A stretch of 64,000 nucleotides of DNA from NCBI RefSeq assembly GCF_024171785.1, contig NZ_JAMTCK010000010.1, positions 144,043 through 208,042 on the forward strand, read 5' to 3'. Origin of the DNA: Goodfellowiella coeruleoviolacea. GTDB taxonomy: Bacteria; Actinomycetota; Actinomycetes; Mycobacteriales; Pseudonocardiaceae. Under the pieces are notes generated by a model that had not been told where the DNA came from, ran no database searches, and saw only the letters and a program-made list of their open reading frames with translations. Positions 1 to 7,366 of the stretch are shown in pieces. The position numbers and the translations under genes were made by a program. Positions within the stretch are counted from its first letter, which is position 1. Each line of letters starts with the position of its first letter.

Positions 1-531
1 CGCCCACGCGCTGACCGTCGCGGCGGCCACGGCCACCGACTGGGCGGCCACCACCCACAGAAACCACGTGCCGGTGAAGTCACGCGCTGCCGGGCGCCGA
101 TCCGGGGCGGTGACCAGGCCGAGCGGCACGGCATAGCCGAGGCCGAGCCAGCCGAGCACACCGAACGCCAGCAGCGCCGCCGCCGGCCACCGCCACCCCA
201 CCGCGGCGGCATTGCTGGCGAGCACGTTCGTCGCGGGCACCAGGGTGAGCACCGCGAACGCCCGGGGCCCGCGCAACTCCTCGGCCACCCGGCCGGGCCA
301 GCGCAGCACCCGCCAGCCGGTCGCGCCGAGCAGCAGCACGTACCCGGCGGCGGCGATCAGCAACAGCCACGAGGACGCGGTCTCGGCACCGTCGTCACGC
401 AGCGCGGTCGACACGATGCCGGTGCCCATCACGAACGCGAAGGCTCCGGGGTTCAGGTCGCGCACCGTGCTCGCCACCGAGAACCGCGGTCGCGTCCCCG
501 CGTCGATCCCGGCCGGCGCCACGCCACTCAT
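1..531 (-). CDS. TDT/SLAC1-family transporter, N-terminal part (cut by window edge)
   Basis: Reading right to left from an ATG at 531 gives MSGVAPAGIDAGTR... with no stop before the window edge, so only about 177 N-terminal residues are visible. Near residue 27 is LNPGAFAFVMGTGIVS, the signature of the tellurite-resistance/dicarboxylate transporter (TDT, voltage-dependent anion channel) family. Further hydrophobic segments follow at about residues 53-75, 95-115 and 120-140, as expected for this ten-helix family. Members export or take up small anions such as malate, sulfite or tellurite; the substrate cannot be told from this fragment. No clear ribosome binding site precedes the ATG, so the start is provisional. 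It runs in the same direction as the DAHP synthase but lies 356 bases downstream of that gene's stop, so they are probably not one operon. Confidence 0.72.
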   Translation of the reverse strand, partial: MSGVAPAGIDAGTRPRFSVASTVRDLNPGAFAFVMGTGIVSTALRDDGAETASSWLLLIAAAGYVLLLGATGWRVLRWPGRVAEELRGPRAFAVLTLVPATNVLASNAAAVGWRWPAAALLAFGVLGWLGLGYAVPLGLVTAPDRRPAARDFTGTWFLWVVAAQSVAVAAATVSAWA

Positions 532-887
532 CCGCTGGTGCCCGGGTGGCCGGTCGGATTGTGCGCGGAAAACGGCCGTCGTTTTCGCTGGTTGCCCACT
601 GCTAATCCTCCACCGGTCGGGGCGGCGCCGCCCATTCCGATTCCGCGTGGTGCGGTCCGGCTGCCGATGATACGAATCCGGTGCTGTTTTTAGCAGGCCG
701 TTCAACCGGATGACGCACCGGCCGGCGCCGCTCCCGCCGGCACGCGGCCGCTGGTCCGCGGAACCGTCCGCACCGGACTTCGGGTCATTCCGGGCACTGG
801 TGCGGGGAATGCCGACCAGGGTGGGTCCGCGGGCCACGCGGTTTTGTGGGCGGGAGCGCCCCGGGGAATGGTGGGCCGCCGGTGCGG
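532..887. other. intergenic region
   Basis: There is no credible gene here. It holds the upstream region of the TDT-type transporter and the downstream region of the DAHP synthase, both on the minus strand. I found no strong terminator hairpin with a T run and no convincing -35/-10 pair. Confidence 0.5.
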
Positions 888-1964
888 TCAGGACGTCAGC
901 GCGCGGCGGCGGCCGGCCGCCTCGGCCAGGCGCCGCAACACCGCCTCGGTGGTCGGCCAGTCCATGCAGGCGTCGGTGATGGACTGGCCGTGGACCAGGG
1001 GCCTGGTGGGCTCCAGGTCCTGGCGGCCGGCGACCAGGAAGGACTCCAGCATCACCCCGGTGATCGCCCGCTGCCCGGACTCCACCTGGGCGGCGATGTC
1101 CTCGGCGACCACGGGCTGGCGGTGGTGGTCCTTGCCGCTGTTGTCGTGGCTGGCGTCGATCATCACCCGCTCGGGCAGGTGCGCCGCGCGCAGCAACCGC
1201 AGGGCGTTGGCGACGGAGTCCGCGTCGTAGTTCGGCCTGCCTCGGCCGCCGCGCAGCACGAGGTGGCAGTCGGCGTTGCCCCGGGTGTGCAGGACCGCGG
1301 GAGTACCGGTGACGTCGAGCCCGGGGAACACGTGGGGCACCCGCGCGGCGTTGATCGCGTCCACCGCGGTCGCGATGCTGCCGTCCGGCCGGTTCTTCAT
1401 GCCGATCGGCATGGACAGGCCGGAGGCGAGCTGGCGGTGCACCTGGCTCTCCACGGTGCGCGCCCCGATCGCCGCCCACGACACCATGTCCGCGATGTAC
1501 TGGGGGATCGTGGTGTCCAGGAACTCGCAGGCGGTGGGCAGCCCGGTGGCCAGCACCCGCAGCAGCAGCGACCGGGCCGTGCGCAGGCCGGTGTTGACGT
1601 CTCCGGAGCCGTCCAGGCCCGGGTCGTTGATCAGTCCTTTCCAGCCGGTGGTCGACCGCGGCTTCTCGAAGTAGACGCGCATCACGATCAGCAGGTCGTC
1701 GCGGAACCGCTCGGCCGCCTCCGCGAGCAGCTCGGCGTACTCCAGCGCCGCGACCGGGTCGTGCACCGAGCAGGGACCGACCACCACCAGGAGCCGGTCG
1801 TCCTGGCGGTCCAGCACCCGCCCGACCGCCTGCCGTCCACTCAGGACGGTGCGGCGCTCGGCGTCGCCGAGCGGGAGTTCGTGGTGCAGCAGTGCCGGGG
1901 ACACCAGCGGCACCACCTTGTCGATGCGCTGGTCGTCCACTACCCCGAGGGTGATGGCAGTCAT
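888..1964 (-). CDS. aroG: 3-deoxy-7-phosphoheptulonate (DAHP) synthase, type I
   Basis: This enzyme condenses phosphoenolpyruvate and erythrose-4-phosphate, the first step of the shikimate pathway to Phe, Tyr, Trp and many aromatic secondary metabolites. The 358-residue protein has the usual type I (AroF/G/H) length. It carries VVGPCSVHDPVAALEYA near residue 70 and YFEKPRSTTGWKGLINDP near 105, which are the family metal- and PEP-binding regions. I chose the ATG at 1964, giving MTAITLGVVDD, because GGAAAGG lies about 10 bases upstream. The gene stands alone. Between its start and its probable promoter lie a leader peptide rich in Trp, Tyr and Phe codons and a terminator hairpin, so expression is probably controlled by transcription attenuation. 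The isozyme label (aroF, aroG or aroH) is arbitrary. Confidence 0.95.
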   Translation of the reverse strand: MTAITLGVVDDQRIDKVVPLVSPALLHHELPLGDAERRTVLSGRQAVGRVLDRQDDRLLVVVGPCSVHDPVAALEYAELLAEAAERFRDDLLIVMRVYFEKPRSTTGWKGLINDPGLDGSGDVNTGLRTARSLLLRVLATGLPTACEFLDTTIPQYIADMVSWAAIGARTVESQVHRQLASGLSMPIGMKNRPDGSIATAVDAINAARVPHVFPGLDVTGTPAVLHTRGNADCHLVLRGGRGRPNYDADSVANALRLLRAAHLPERVMIDASHDNSGKDHHRQPVVAEDIAAQVESGQRAITGVMLESFLVAGRQDLEPTRPLVHGQSITDACMDWPTTEAVLRRLAEAAGRRRALTS

Positions 1965-2032
1965 CGCAGACCCTTTCCGCCGGGGACCGGGGCCGGCGTT
2001 CCCGCGTCCGAGCCGGCGTGCTTGTCGCATGC

Positions 2033-2063
2033 AAAAGGGCAGGGACCGAATGGCCCTGCCCTT
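2033..2063 (-). terminator. attenuator hairpin upstream of DAHP synthase
   Basis: Read on the minus strand, AAGGGCAGGG (2063-2054) and CCCTGCCCTT (2044-2035) form a perfect 10-bp stem with a 9-nt loop, followed by a short T run (2036-2033). It lies after the leader peptide and before the DAHP synthase start, as expected for a rho-independent attenuator. A competing long-range pairing is possible between leader bases 2122-2110 and bases 2077-2064 (CCGCAA with TTGCGG, plus GCCGGC with GCCGGC). Confidence 0.7.
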
Positions 2064-2085
2064 GCCGGCTCTTGCGGGGGCGACG

Positions 2086-2148
2086 TCAGAACACGGTCGA
2101 GTCGCCGGACCGCAAGGCCGGCCAACTAAACCAGTACCAACGACGCAC
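2086..2148 (-). CDS. aromatic-amino-acid leader peptide of the DAHP synthase gene
   Basis: A 20-codon frame starting GTG at 2148 encodes MRRWYWFSWPALRSGDSTVF and ends with TGA. Within nine codons it has three Trp, one Tyr and one Phe, in the cluster WYWFSW. This is the classic design of an attenuation leader whose translation speed reports charged aromatic tRNAs. It has no Shine-Dalgarno. Instead the GTG sits 6 bases after a TACGGT -10 element, so it is probably translated as a leaderless mRNA. The hairpin at 2033-2063 lies about 20 bases after its stop. It is too short for standard gene callers. The role is inferred from sequence and position only. Confidence 0.8.
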   Translation of the reverse strand: MRRWYWFSWPALRSGDSTVF

Positions 2149-2154
2149 GAGCAG

Positions 2155-2184
2155 ACCGTAGCGCAGTCCGCGCGGGTGGAACAA
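2155..2184 (-). promoter_or_regulatory. promoter for leader peptide and DAHP synthase
   Basis: On the minus strand, TTGTTC (2184-2179) and TACGGT (2160-2155) are separated by 18 bases, a reasonable housekeeping-sigma promoter. The expected transcription start, 6-7 bases after the -10, coincides with the GTG of the leader peptide at 2148. Confidence 0.55.
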
Positions 2185-2223
2185 CCCGTGTTCCCCCGGT
2201 TGGGACGCTGCCGGCGCCGGGCG

Positions 2224-3342
2224 TCAGCAGCCCAGCGCGTCGCGCAGCAGCGGAACCAGCCGGTCGGCGGCCTTCTGGTGCCCGGCCACGGTGGGGTGCA
2301 CGGTGTCGGTGTAGTCGGTGGCGTCGAGCCAGCCCGTGGTGTCCACGTAGACGACCCGGTCGTCAGCCAGCTCCCGCACCGCCTCGGCGATGTCCGCGCC
2401 GTGCGCGCCACCGAAGGGCCGCATCGCGAAGATCCACGCCGTCGGGTTGGCCGCCCGCAGCTGGCGCAGGTAGCCGAGGTAGGCGGGACGGAACTGCGCG
2501 CTGTCGTACTGGGCGTCGTTGGTGCCCTGGTTGACCACGACCGCGTCGGGGTGGAACGGACGCGCGGGCGAGCCCTGGAAGTTCCAGCCGAGGCTTTCCG
2601 GGGCCGGGGGCACGTTCCCGTTGCCGGTCCGGATGATGCCCTGCCGGCCGAACCCGATCTGGCTGACGCGTGCGCCCAGCTGCTGGCCGGCGCGGAACGA
2701 GTAGGTCGCGGTGCCGTCCGAGCCGTCCGGGCCGGCCACGTTGCCCAGCGCCTTGACCCCCTGGGTGATCGAGTCGCCGTAGAACTCGATCCGCGGCCCC
2801 GAGCGGGGCGGCTGGCCCAGCAGGTGACCGTGCGCGTCGAGGCGGAAGCCGGTGACGACCAGCCCGGACCGCAACGGCGGAACCCACCGGTTGGCGTGCT
2901 CGTCGACGTCCTTCACGGTGAGCACGGCGGTGTGCGTGGTGCCGGCCAGCGGGGTGGGGGTGAAGTCGATCTGGTCGGCGTCGACGACGTGGCGGACCGG
3001 CGGCCGCCCGTCGATCGACACGTAGATCTGCGGCGGATTGGTGATGCCCGAGGTGTCGAACAGGCCGCGCAGGGTGTGGCCGGTGAACCGGATCGCCAGC
3101 CGCGCCCCGGAGTTCACCGTGACCAGGCCCGCCTCCGTGCGTCCCCAGTGCCCCACCGCGTCGACGTGGGCGCTGGTGGCGGCGACGACACCGCGGCTGT
3201 CGTCCTGGTCCGCGCTCGCCGAGGCGGAGGTGTCGGCGGCGGGTGTGGTGGTGGCGGGTGTGGTGGTGGCGTCGGCCATGCTGGGCACTCCGGTGGTGAG
3301 CAGGATCGTGACAACGGCGGTGGTGAGCAGGGACTGGGGCAA
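2224..3342 (-). CDS. secreted SGNH/GDSL esterase, carbohydrate-esterase-2-like
   Basis: The 372-residue protein begins at a TTG (3342), preceded by AGGAG about 6-7 bases upstream. The start is followed by a hydrophobic signal segment (LLTTAVVTILLTTGVPSMA) and a Thr/Ala-rich linker. Residues about 60-150 form a beta-rich N-terminal domain (RFTGHTLRGLF, IYVSIDGRPPVRHVV), like the jelly-roll domain of CE2 esterases. The SGNH hydrolase domain follows, with EFYGDSIT (nucleophile Ser), NQGTNDAQ and DTVHPTVAGH (catalytic Asp/His). It probably deacetylates plant polysaccharide or related esters outside the cell. The TTG start is preferred because the next in-frame Met would cut off the signal peptide. 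The substrate is an inference from family resemblance. Confidence 0.82.
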   Translation of the reverse strand: MPQSLLTTAVVTILLTTGVPSMADATTTPATTTPAADTSASASADQDDSRGVVAATSAHVDAVGHWGRTEAGLVTVNSGARLAIRFTGHTLRGLFDTSGITNPPQIYVSIDGRPPVRHVVDADQIDFTPTPLAGTTHTAVLTVKDVDEHANRWVPPLRSGLVVTGFRLDAHGHLLGQPPRSGPRIEFYGDSITQGVKALGNVAGPDGSDGTATYSFRAGQQLGARVSQIGFGRQGIIRTGNGNVPPAPESLGWNFQGSPARPFHPDAVVVNQGTNDAQYDSAQFRPAYLGYLRQLRAANPTAWIFAMRPFGGAHGADIAEAVRELADDRVVYVDTTGWLDATDYTDTVHPTVAGHQKAADRLVPLLRDALGC

Positions 3343-3521
3343 CGTACTTCTCCTGTCCGCCAGGGCCGGGACTGCCCGGCCACCCGAAACCAGGCCGAGC
3401 CGGTGACGCGGGGCGCGCCCGGCTCGCCGTCCATCAGACAGTGCGGGGTGCGCGGGCGCGAACCCCCAGGCGGCGGCAGGCCGCAAGTGGCCACGGGGAC
3501 CACGCGGTGTGGAGCCCGGCC

Positions 3522-4097
3522 TCACGCGCTCTCCTGGTCGGGCTGGTCGGCCGGACCGGACTCGCGAACCAGGCGCCGCACCAGGTCGGCCTCGTCCGAG
3601 CCGGCACCGAGGCGGCACAGCGCCGCGCCGTCGCGCAGGTGGAGTTCCAGCCGGTGACCCACGAACGGGGTGGCGTTCTGCCCGTAGCTGCCCCGGACCG
3701 TCCGGTCGACCAGGGTGATCTCCGTCCACGGGTGCGCGCGGCGGGTGGCGCCCTGGGTGAGCACCAGGCCACCGTCGAACAGGTGCAGCCTGGCCAGGCG
3801 GTACTCGGTGCGGCTGGCCAGCCACAGGGTCAGCACCGGCAGGGCCACCGCGACCGCGGTCAGCCCCGCCCCGATCCCGGTTGTCAGCGGCGTGGCGGCG
3901 CTGATCAGCAGGCCCAGACCGGGGATCAGCAGCAGGACGGTGACGAACAGCGCCGCGCAGCCGGCCTGCCCCCCGGTCAGCGTCACCGTCCGCCGGTGCG
4001 CACCGAAGCCCCGGTCGGCGGCGACGTCCTCGGCCTCCCGCCGGGCCAGTGCCGCGGCCTCCCGCCAGTGCATCCCGTAGCCCACGTGACACTCCAC
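3522..4097 (-). CDS. small membrane protein with C-terminal PH-like region, function unknown
   Basis: This 191-residue protein has a charged N-terminus (HWREAAALARREAEDVAADRG) and two hydrophobic segments at about residues 47-68 and 70-90. A soluble C-terminal part (YRLARLHLFDGGLVLTQGATRR, WTEITLVDRTVRG, HRLELHLRDGAALC) has the alternating pattern of a PH-like or DUF6585-like domain. The start is the GTG at 4097, with AGCAGG about 10 bases upstream; an internal ATG at about 4073 is a possible alternative. It stands between the SGNH esterase and the DUF1152 gene on the same strand, with gaps too large for tight coupling. I do not recognise a function. Confidence 0.65.
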   Translation of the reverse strand: MECHVGYGMHWREAAALARREAEDVAADRGFGAHRRTVTLTGGQAGCAALFVTVLLLIPGLGLLISAATPLTTGIGAGLTAVAVALPVLTLWLASRTEYRLARLHLFDGGLVLTQGATRRAHPWTEITLVDRTVRGSYGQNATPFVGHRLELHLRDGAALCRLGAGSDEADLVRRLVRESGPADQPDQESA

Positions 4098-4228
4098 TGT
4101 GTTCGCCTGCTGTGCCCAACCCGCGACCCCGACAGGGACGTGATCGGAACCTACGGCGTTCCCGGGAAAATTTCCGCCCTGTTTCCCGATCGCCGCCCCG
4201 GAACCGGTCGGCGGCGGGGGCCGCGGTG

Positions 4229-5177
4229 TCAGTGCGGGATCACCCGGCTGGCGCGCCGCCCCACCGTCTGGCGGTACTCGGCGATCGCCGCGGCGACCTG
4301 GTGGGCGTCCCGGGTGCGCTCCAGCCGGTCGAGGTAGCCGACACCGCGGGCCAGACCGGGCAGGTCGACCGCGAAGTACAGCCCCATCAGCGGGTTGACG
4401 AACAACTCACTGCCCTGCGTGCGGGTGGTGAAGCGGACGTCGCCGAACTCGCCCCGGATCGCGGCGGCGATCTGCCCGTTGACGATGCTCGGCCAGCGGG
4501 GCGTCTCGGCCCGCGCGTGGGCCACCGCGTCCAGGTAGGCCGCGCCCTCCGGGGAAGCCGCCGGAACGGAGAACGCCCCCAGGTAGGCGCCGGCGCGCTG
4601 CAGGGCGGCCAGGTTCTCCAGCACGTGTGCGTGACAGACCCCGTGGTAGGCGTCGATCCCGAAACCCAGGCAGACCACCAGCCGCTCGATGCCGTCCAGC
4701 CCGGCCACCGCGGCCAGACTGGTCATGTCCTCCTCCGGCGTGCCCAGCCCCGACTCGTCGCCCCGCAGCAGGATGTCCGTGCCGCCGTCGACCAGCACGA
4801 CCGCGTCGATGTCCAGCTGCGCGACCAGCGCGGTAGGCGTCCCGCAGCGGACGCACACCGGTCCGCGGGAACGCGTACACCGGCTCGGCCACGCCGGTCG
4901 AGGCGAGCCAGCGGGCCAGTGTCCGCTCGGGGAAGTAGTCCTCGTCACCCCGGCTGTGCGGTCGCACCGCCGCCACACCCGGCGCGACCCAGTCGTCGAG
5001 GTCCAACCGGTCCAGGTCGCTGAAGGCCAGGTTGGCCAGGTGCACCCGGGTGCCCAGGCCCCGCAGCGCCAGCGCCAGCGGCAGCCCGGCGTACACGTCG
5101 AACCCTCCGCCGGCGACCAGCACGCGCCGTGCGGCGCGGAGACGGGTGAACAGTGGTGGCTCGACCAAGGAGAACAC
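4229..5177 (-). pseudogene. DUF1152-family gene with an internal frameshift
   Basis: From a GTG at 5177 the frame encodes MFSLVEPPLFTRLRAARRVLVAGGGFDVYAGLPLALAL and runs well to VYAFPRTGVRPLRDAYR near 4832. There the homologous continuation (TALVAQLDIDAVVLVDGGTD ... to RRASRVIPH) moves to another frame and ends at 4229. Together the halves make about 315 residues, the normal DUF1152 length, with the GGG-D nucleotide-binding-like start and the VLVDGGTDILLRGDESGLGT motif. Restoring one CG dinucleotide in the GCGC run at about 4827-4833 would repair the frame, so this is a 2-base slip. It could be a recent mutation or a sequencing error. The family function is unknown, though its fold resembles nucleotide-binding enzymes. 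Confidence 0.75.
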
Positions 5178-5275
5178 CGCGCCGAGGGTAGTGAGCGAGG
5201 GCGGACCACGATCTCAGGGGCGACTCCGGGGCACCACTGATGCGAACCCGCGCGACCCACGGCATGGTTGATGTC

Positions 5276-5452
5276 ATGACGACGACGTTGACGAAATCGC
5301 GGGAGAACCGAGTCATCGCCGGGGTCTGCGCCGGACTGGCACACCACTTCGGCTGGAAACCCCGCACGGTGCGGCTGCTGTTCGTGTTGTCCTGCCTGCT
5401 TCCCGGTCCGCAGTTCGTGATCTACCTGGCGCTGTGGATCATCATGCGCTGA
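5276..5452 (+). CDS. PspC-domain small membrane protein
   Basis: The 58-residue protein is almost entirely a PspC domain: KSRENRVIAGVCAGLAHHFGW, then a hydrophobic helix (TVRLLFVLSCLLPGPQFVIYLALWIIM). PspC proteins sit in the membrane and in several bacteria take part in envelope stress signalling; short stand-alone copies are common in actinomycetes and mostly uncharacterised. ATGs at 5264 and 5276 are both possible. The second gives the usual family start just before the conserved region. Neither has a strong Shine-Dalgarno, so the start is uncertain by four codons. It is divergent from the DUF1152 gene. Confidence 0.85.
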   Translation: MTTTLTKSRENRVIAGVCAGLAHHFGWKPRTVRLLFVLSCLLPGPQFVIYLALWIIMR

Positions 5453-5602
5453 CCGGGACGACGCGGCCGCCCCGCCCGGGGCGGGGTGCGGGACGAGGCG
5501 GGCGAACAGGCGCTGGGCGGGCCGGTAATTCGATGGAGCCGCCCCCACCGCCGCCCTACAGTCACCCGCATCGCAGCACCCGATCGCACCAGGAGCACCA
5601 CC

Positions 5603-7363
5603 ATGCGAGTGCCGTACCCGCGCACTCCCCACCTGCCGTGGTCGCCGGGGGCGGCCGCCGACGACGTGCGGGCCGGTGACCTGACCGGCCTGGCGGGCAG
5701 GGAAGTGGTGGTCACCGAGAAGCTCGACGGGGAGAACACCACGCTGTACCGGAACGGACTGCACGCCCGTTCCCTGGACTCCGCGCACCACCCGTCCCGC
5801 ACCTGGATCAAGTCCCTGCACAGCAGGATCGCGTCCGCCATTCCGCCGGGCTGGCGGGTGTGCGGCGAGAACCTCTTCGCCCGGCACTCGATCGACTACC
5901 CGGGGCTGGAGAGCTGGTTCTACGCGTTCTCCGTGTGGGACGGCGAGCACTGCCTGGACTGGGACACCACCGTGCGCCGCACCCGGCGCCTGGGCGTGCC
6001 GGTCCCACCGGTGCTGTGGCGGGGGATCTTCGACGAGCGGGCGCTGCGCGCGTTGCGCGTGGACCAGGACCGGTGCGAGGGATACGTGGTGCGCACCGTC
6101 GACGGGTTCCACCGGGCGGAGTTCCCGCGCCGCGTGGCCAAGTGGGTGCGTGGCGGGCACGTGCGCACCGACGGGCACTGGATGCTCGCCCCCGTCGTCC
6201 ACAATGGTCTGAGCCCGGCCGCGGCGCTGTGGGAGGTCCGGTCCGGTGGGGCCCCGGACGTGCCGGCGCTGCGCGCCGCCGTGGGGCTGGCGGACACCGA
6301 CCCCGGCGAGCCGGGCCAGCCCGAGCGCGTGCAGGCCGAGGTGGCCGACGCCGCCGGACAGCTCGACCTGCTGGGCAGGACCGGGGACGCCCGGCTGGCG
6401 GGCGTGCTGGCGGTGCTGTGCCACCGCCAGCCGCGGTCCTGGCTGGCGCCCCGGCTGGTGGCACCGCTGGGCATGCGCCTGGCCCGCCAGGTGGCCGACC
6501 TGGTCGGCCTGCACACCCACCTGTGGCGCGATTTCCCCGACCAGGAACGCGGCGCCGGCCTGGCGCGCCTGGCCGGCGCCGCCGACCTGGGGGTGCTGCA
6601 CGCGGTCGCCGCCGCTGTCCTCTGTGGACGCCAGGACGCCGAGGCGGCCGCCGCGCGCGACCAGGTCGAGTGGTCGGCGCTGCACGCCGAGGACGCCGGG
6701 CTGCTCGGCGAGGACCCGCTGGAGCCGCTGCGCACCGGGATGCGCCAGGACCTCGGCGGTCACCACCCCGACGTGGCCGACCGGTGCTGGGCGCAGGCCC
6801 GCGAGGCCTTCGCGCAGGGGCGGATCACCACCACCGCGGAAGCGCTCGCCCTGACCTGGCGGTGGCGGTCCGGCGCCTTCCCCCGGCTGGTCGTGACGGT
6901 GGGACCCGCCGGCAGCGGGAAGAGCACCTTCGCCCGAGGACTGCCCGGTGTCGACGCCGTCGTCTGCCTGGACGCCCTGCGCGAGTCCCGGGGCAGCCGG
7001 GCCGACCAGCGCGCCAACCCGGACGTGCTGCGCGAGGGACTGCACCGGCTGGACGCGCTGCTGGCCGCGGGCGCGAGCGTGGTCTGGGACGCCACCGCCC
7101 TCACCCCGCACCAGCGCGCCCTGGTCCACGCGGTGGCCGACCGGCGCGAGGCGCTGACCACCCACGCGGTCCTGCTGGTCACCGAGGAGGAGCTGGTGCG
7201 GCGCAACGCCACCCGGGCACACCCCGTGCCCCCGGGGGTGCTCGCGGCCCAGCTCCGCCGGTTCTCCCCGCCGTGGCCGGGGCAGGCGCACCGCACCTGG
7301 TACCTCGACGCGACCGGACAGGTCCAGGACACCGCCGGTGAGCTGGGCCGAGAACAGGGGTGA
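5603..7363 (+). CDS. RNA ligase fused to a P-loop polynucleotide-kinase-like domain
   Basis: This 586-residue protein starts at an ATG with AGGAGCACC just upstream. The N-terminal half is a nucleotidyltransferase of the T4 Rnl2/RNA-ligase type. Motif I is TEKLDGEN (adenylated Lys40), with a motif III region WFYAFSVWDG near 112, motif IV CEGYVVRT near 155 and motif V RVAKWVRGG near 173. A helical middle of unknown type follows. From about residue 428 comes an AAA-type kinase domain with Walker A GPAGSGKST (434-442), DATALT and VTEEELVRRNATR, typical of polynucleotide-kinase P-loops. It probably heals and seals broken RNA: 5' phosphorylation, then ATP-dependent ligation. No phosphatase or cyclic phosphodiesterase domain is seen in it; those steps may come from the next gene, 3 bases downstream. 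No neighbouring nuclease or toxin is visible. Confidence 0.85.
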   Translation: MRVPYPRTPHLPWSPGAAADDVRAGDLTGLAGREVVVTEKLDGENTTLYRNGLHARSLDSAHHPSRTWIKSLHSRIASAIPPGWRVCGENLFARHSIDYPGLESWFYAFSVWDGEHCLDWDTTVRRTRRLGVPVPPVLWRGIFDERALRALRVDQDRCEGYVVRTVDGFHRAEFPRRVAKWVRGGHVRTDGHWMLAPVVHNGLSPAAALWEVRSGGAPDVPALRAAVGLADTDPGEPGQPERVQAEVADAAGQLDLLGRTGDARLAGVLAVLCHRQPRSWLAPRLVAPLGMRLARQVADLVGLHTHLWRDFPDQERGAGLARLAGAADLGVLHAVAAAVLCGRQDAEAAAARDQVEWSALHAEDAGLLGEDPLEPLRTGMRQDLGGHHPDVADRCWAQAREAFAQGRITTTAEALALTWRWRSGAFPRLVVTVGPAGSGKSTFARGLPGVDAVVCLDALRESRGSRADQRANPDVLREGLHRLDALLAAGASVVWDATALTPHQRALVHAVADRREALTTHAVLLVTEEELVRRNATRAHPVPPGVLAAQLRRFSPPWPGQAHRTWYLDATGQVQDTAGELGREQG

Positions 7364-7366
7364 GCG

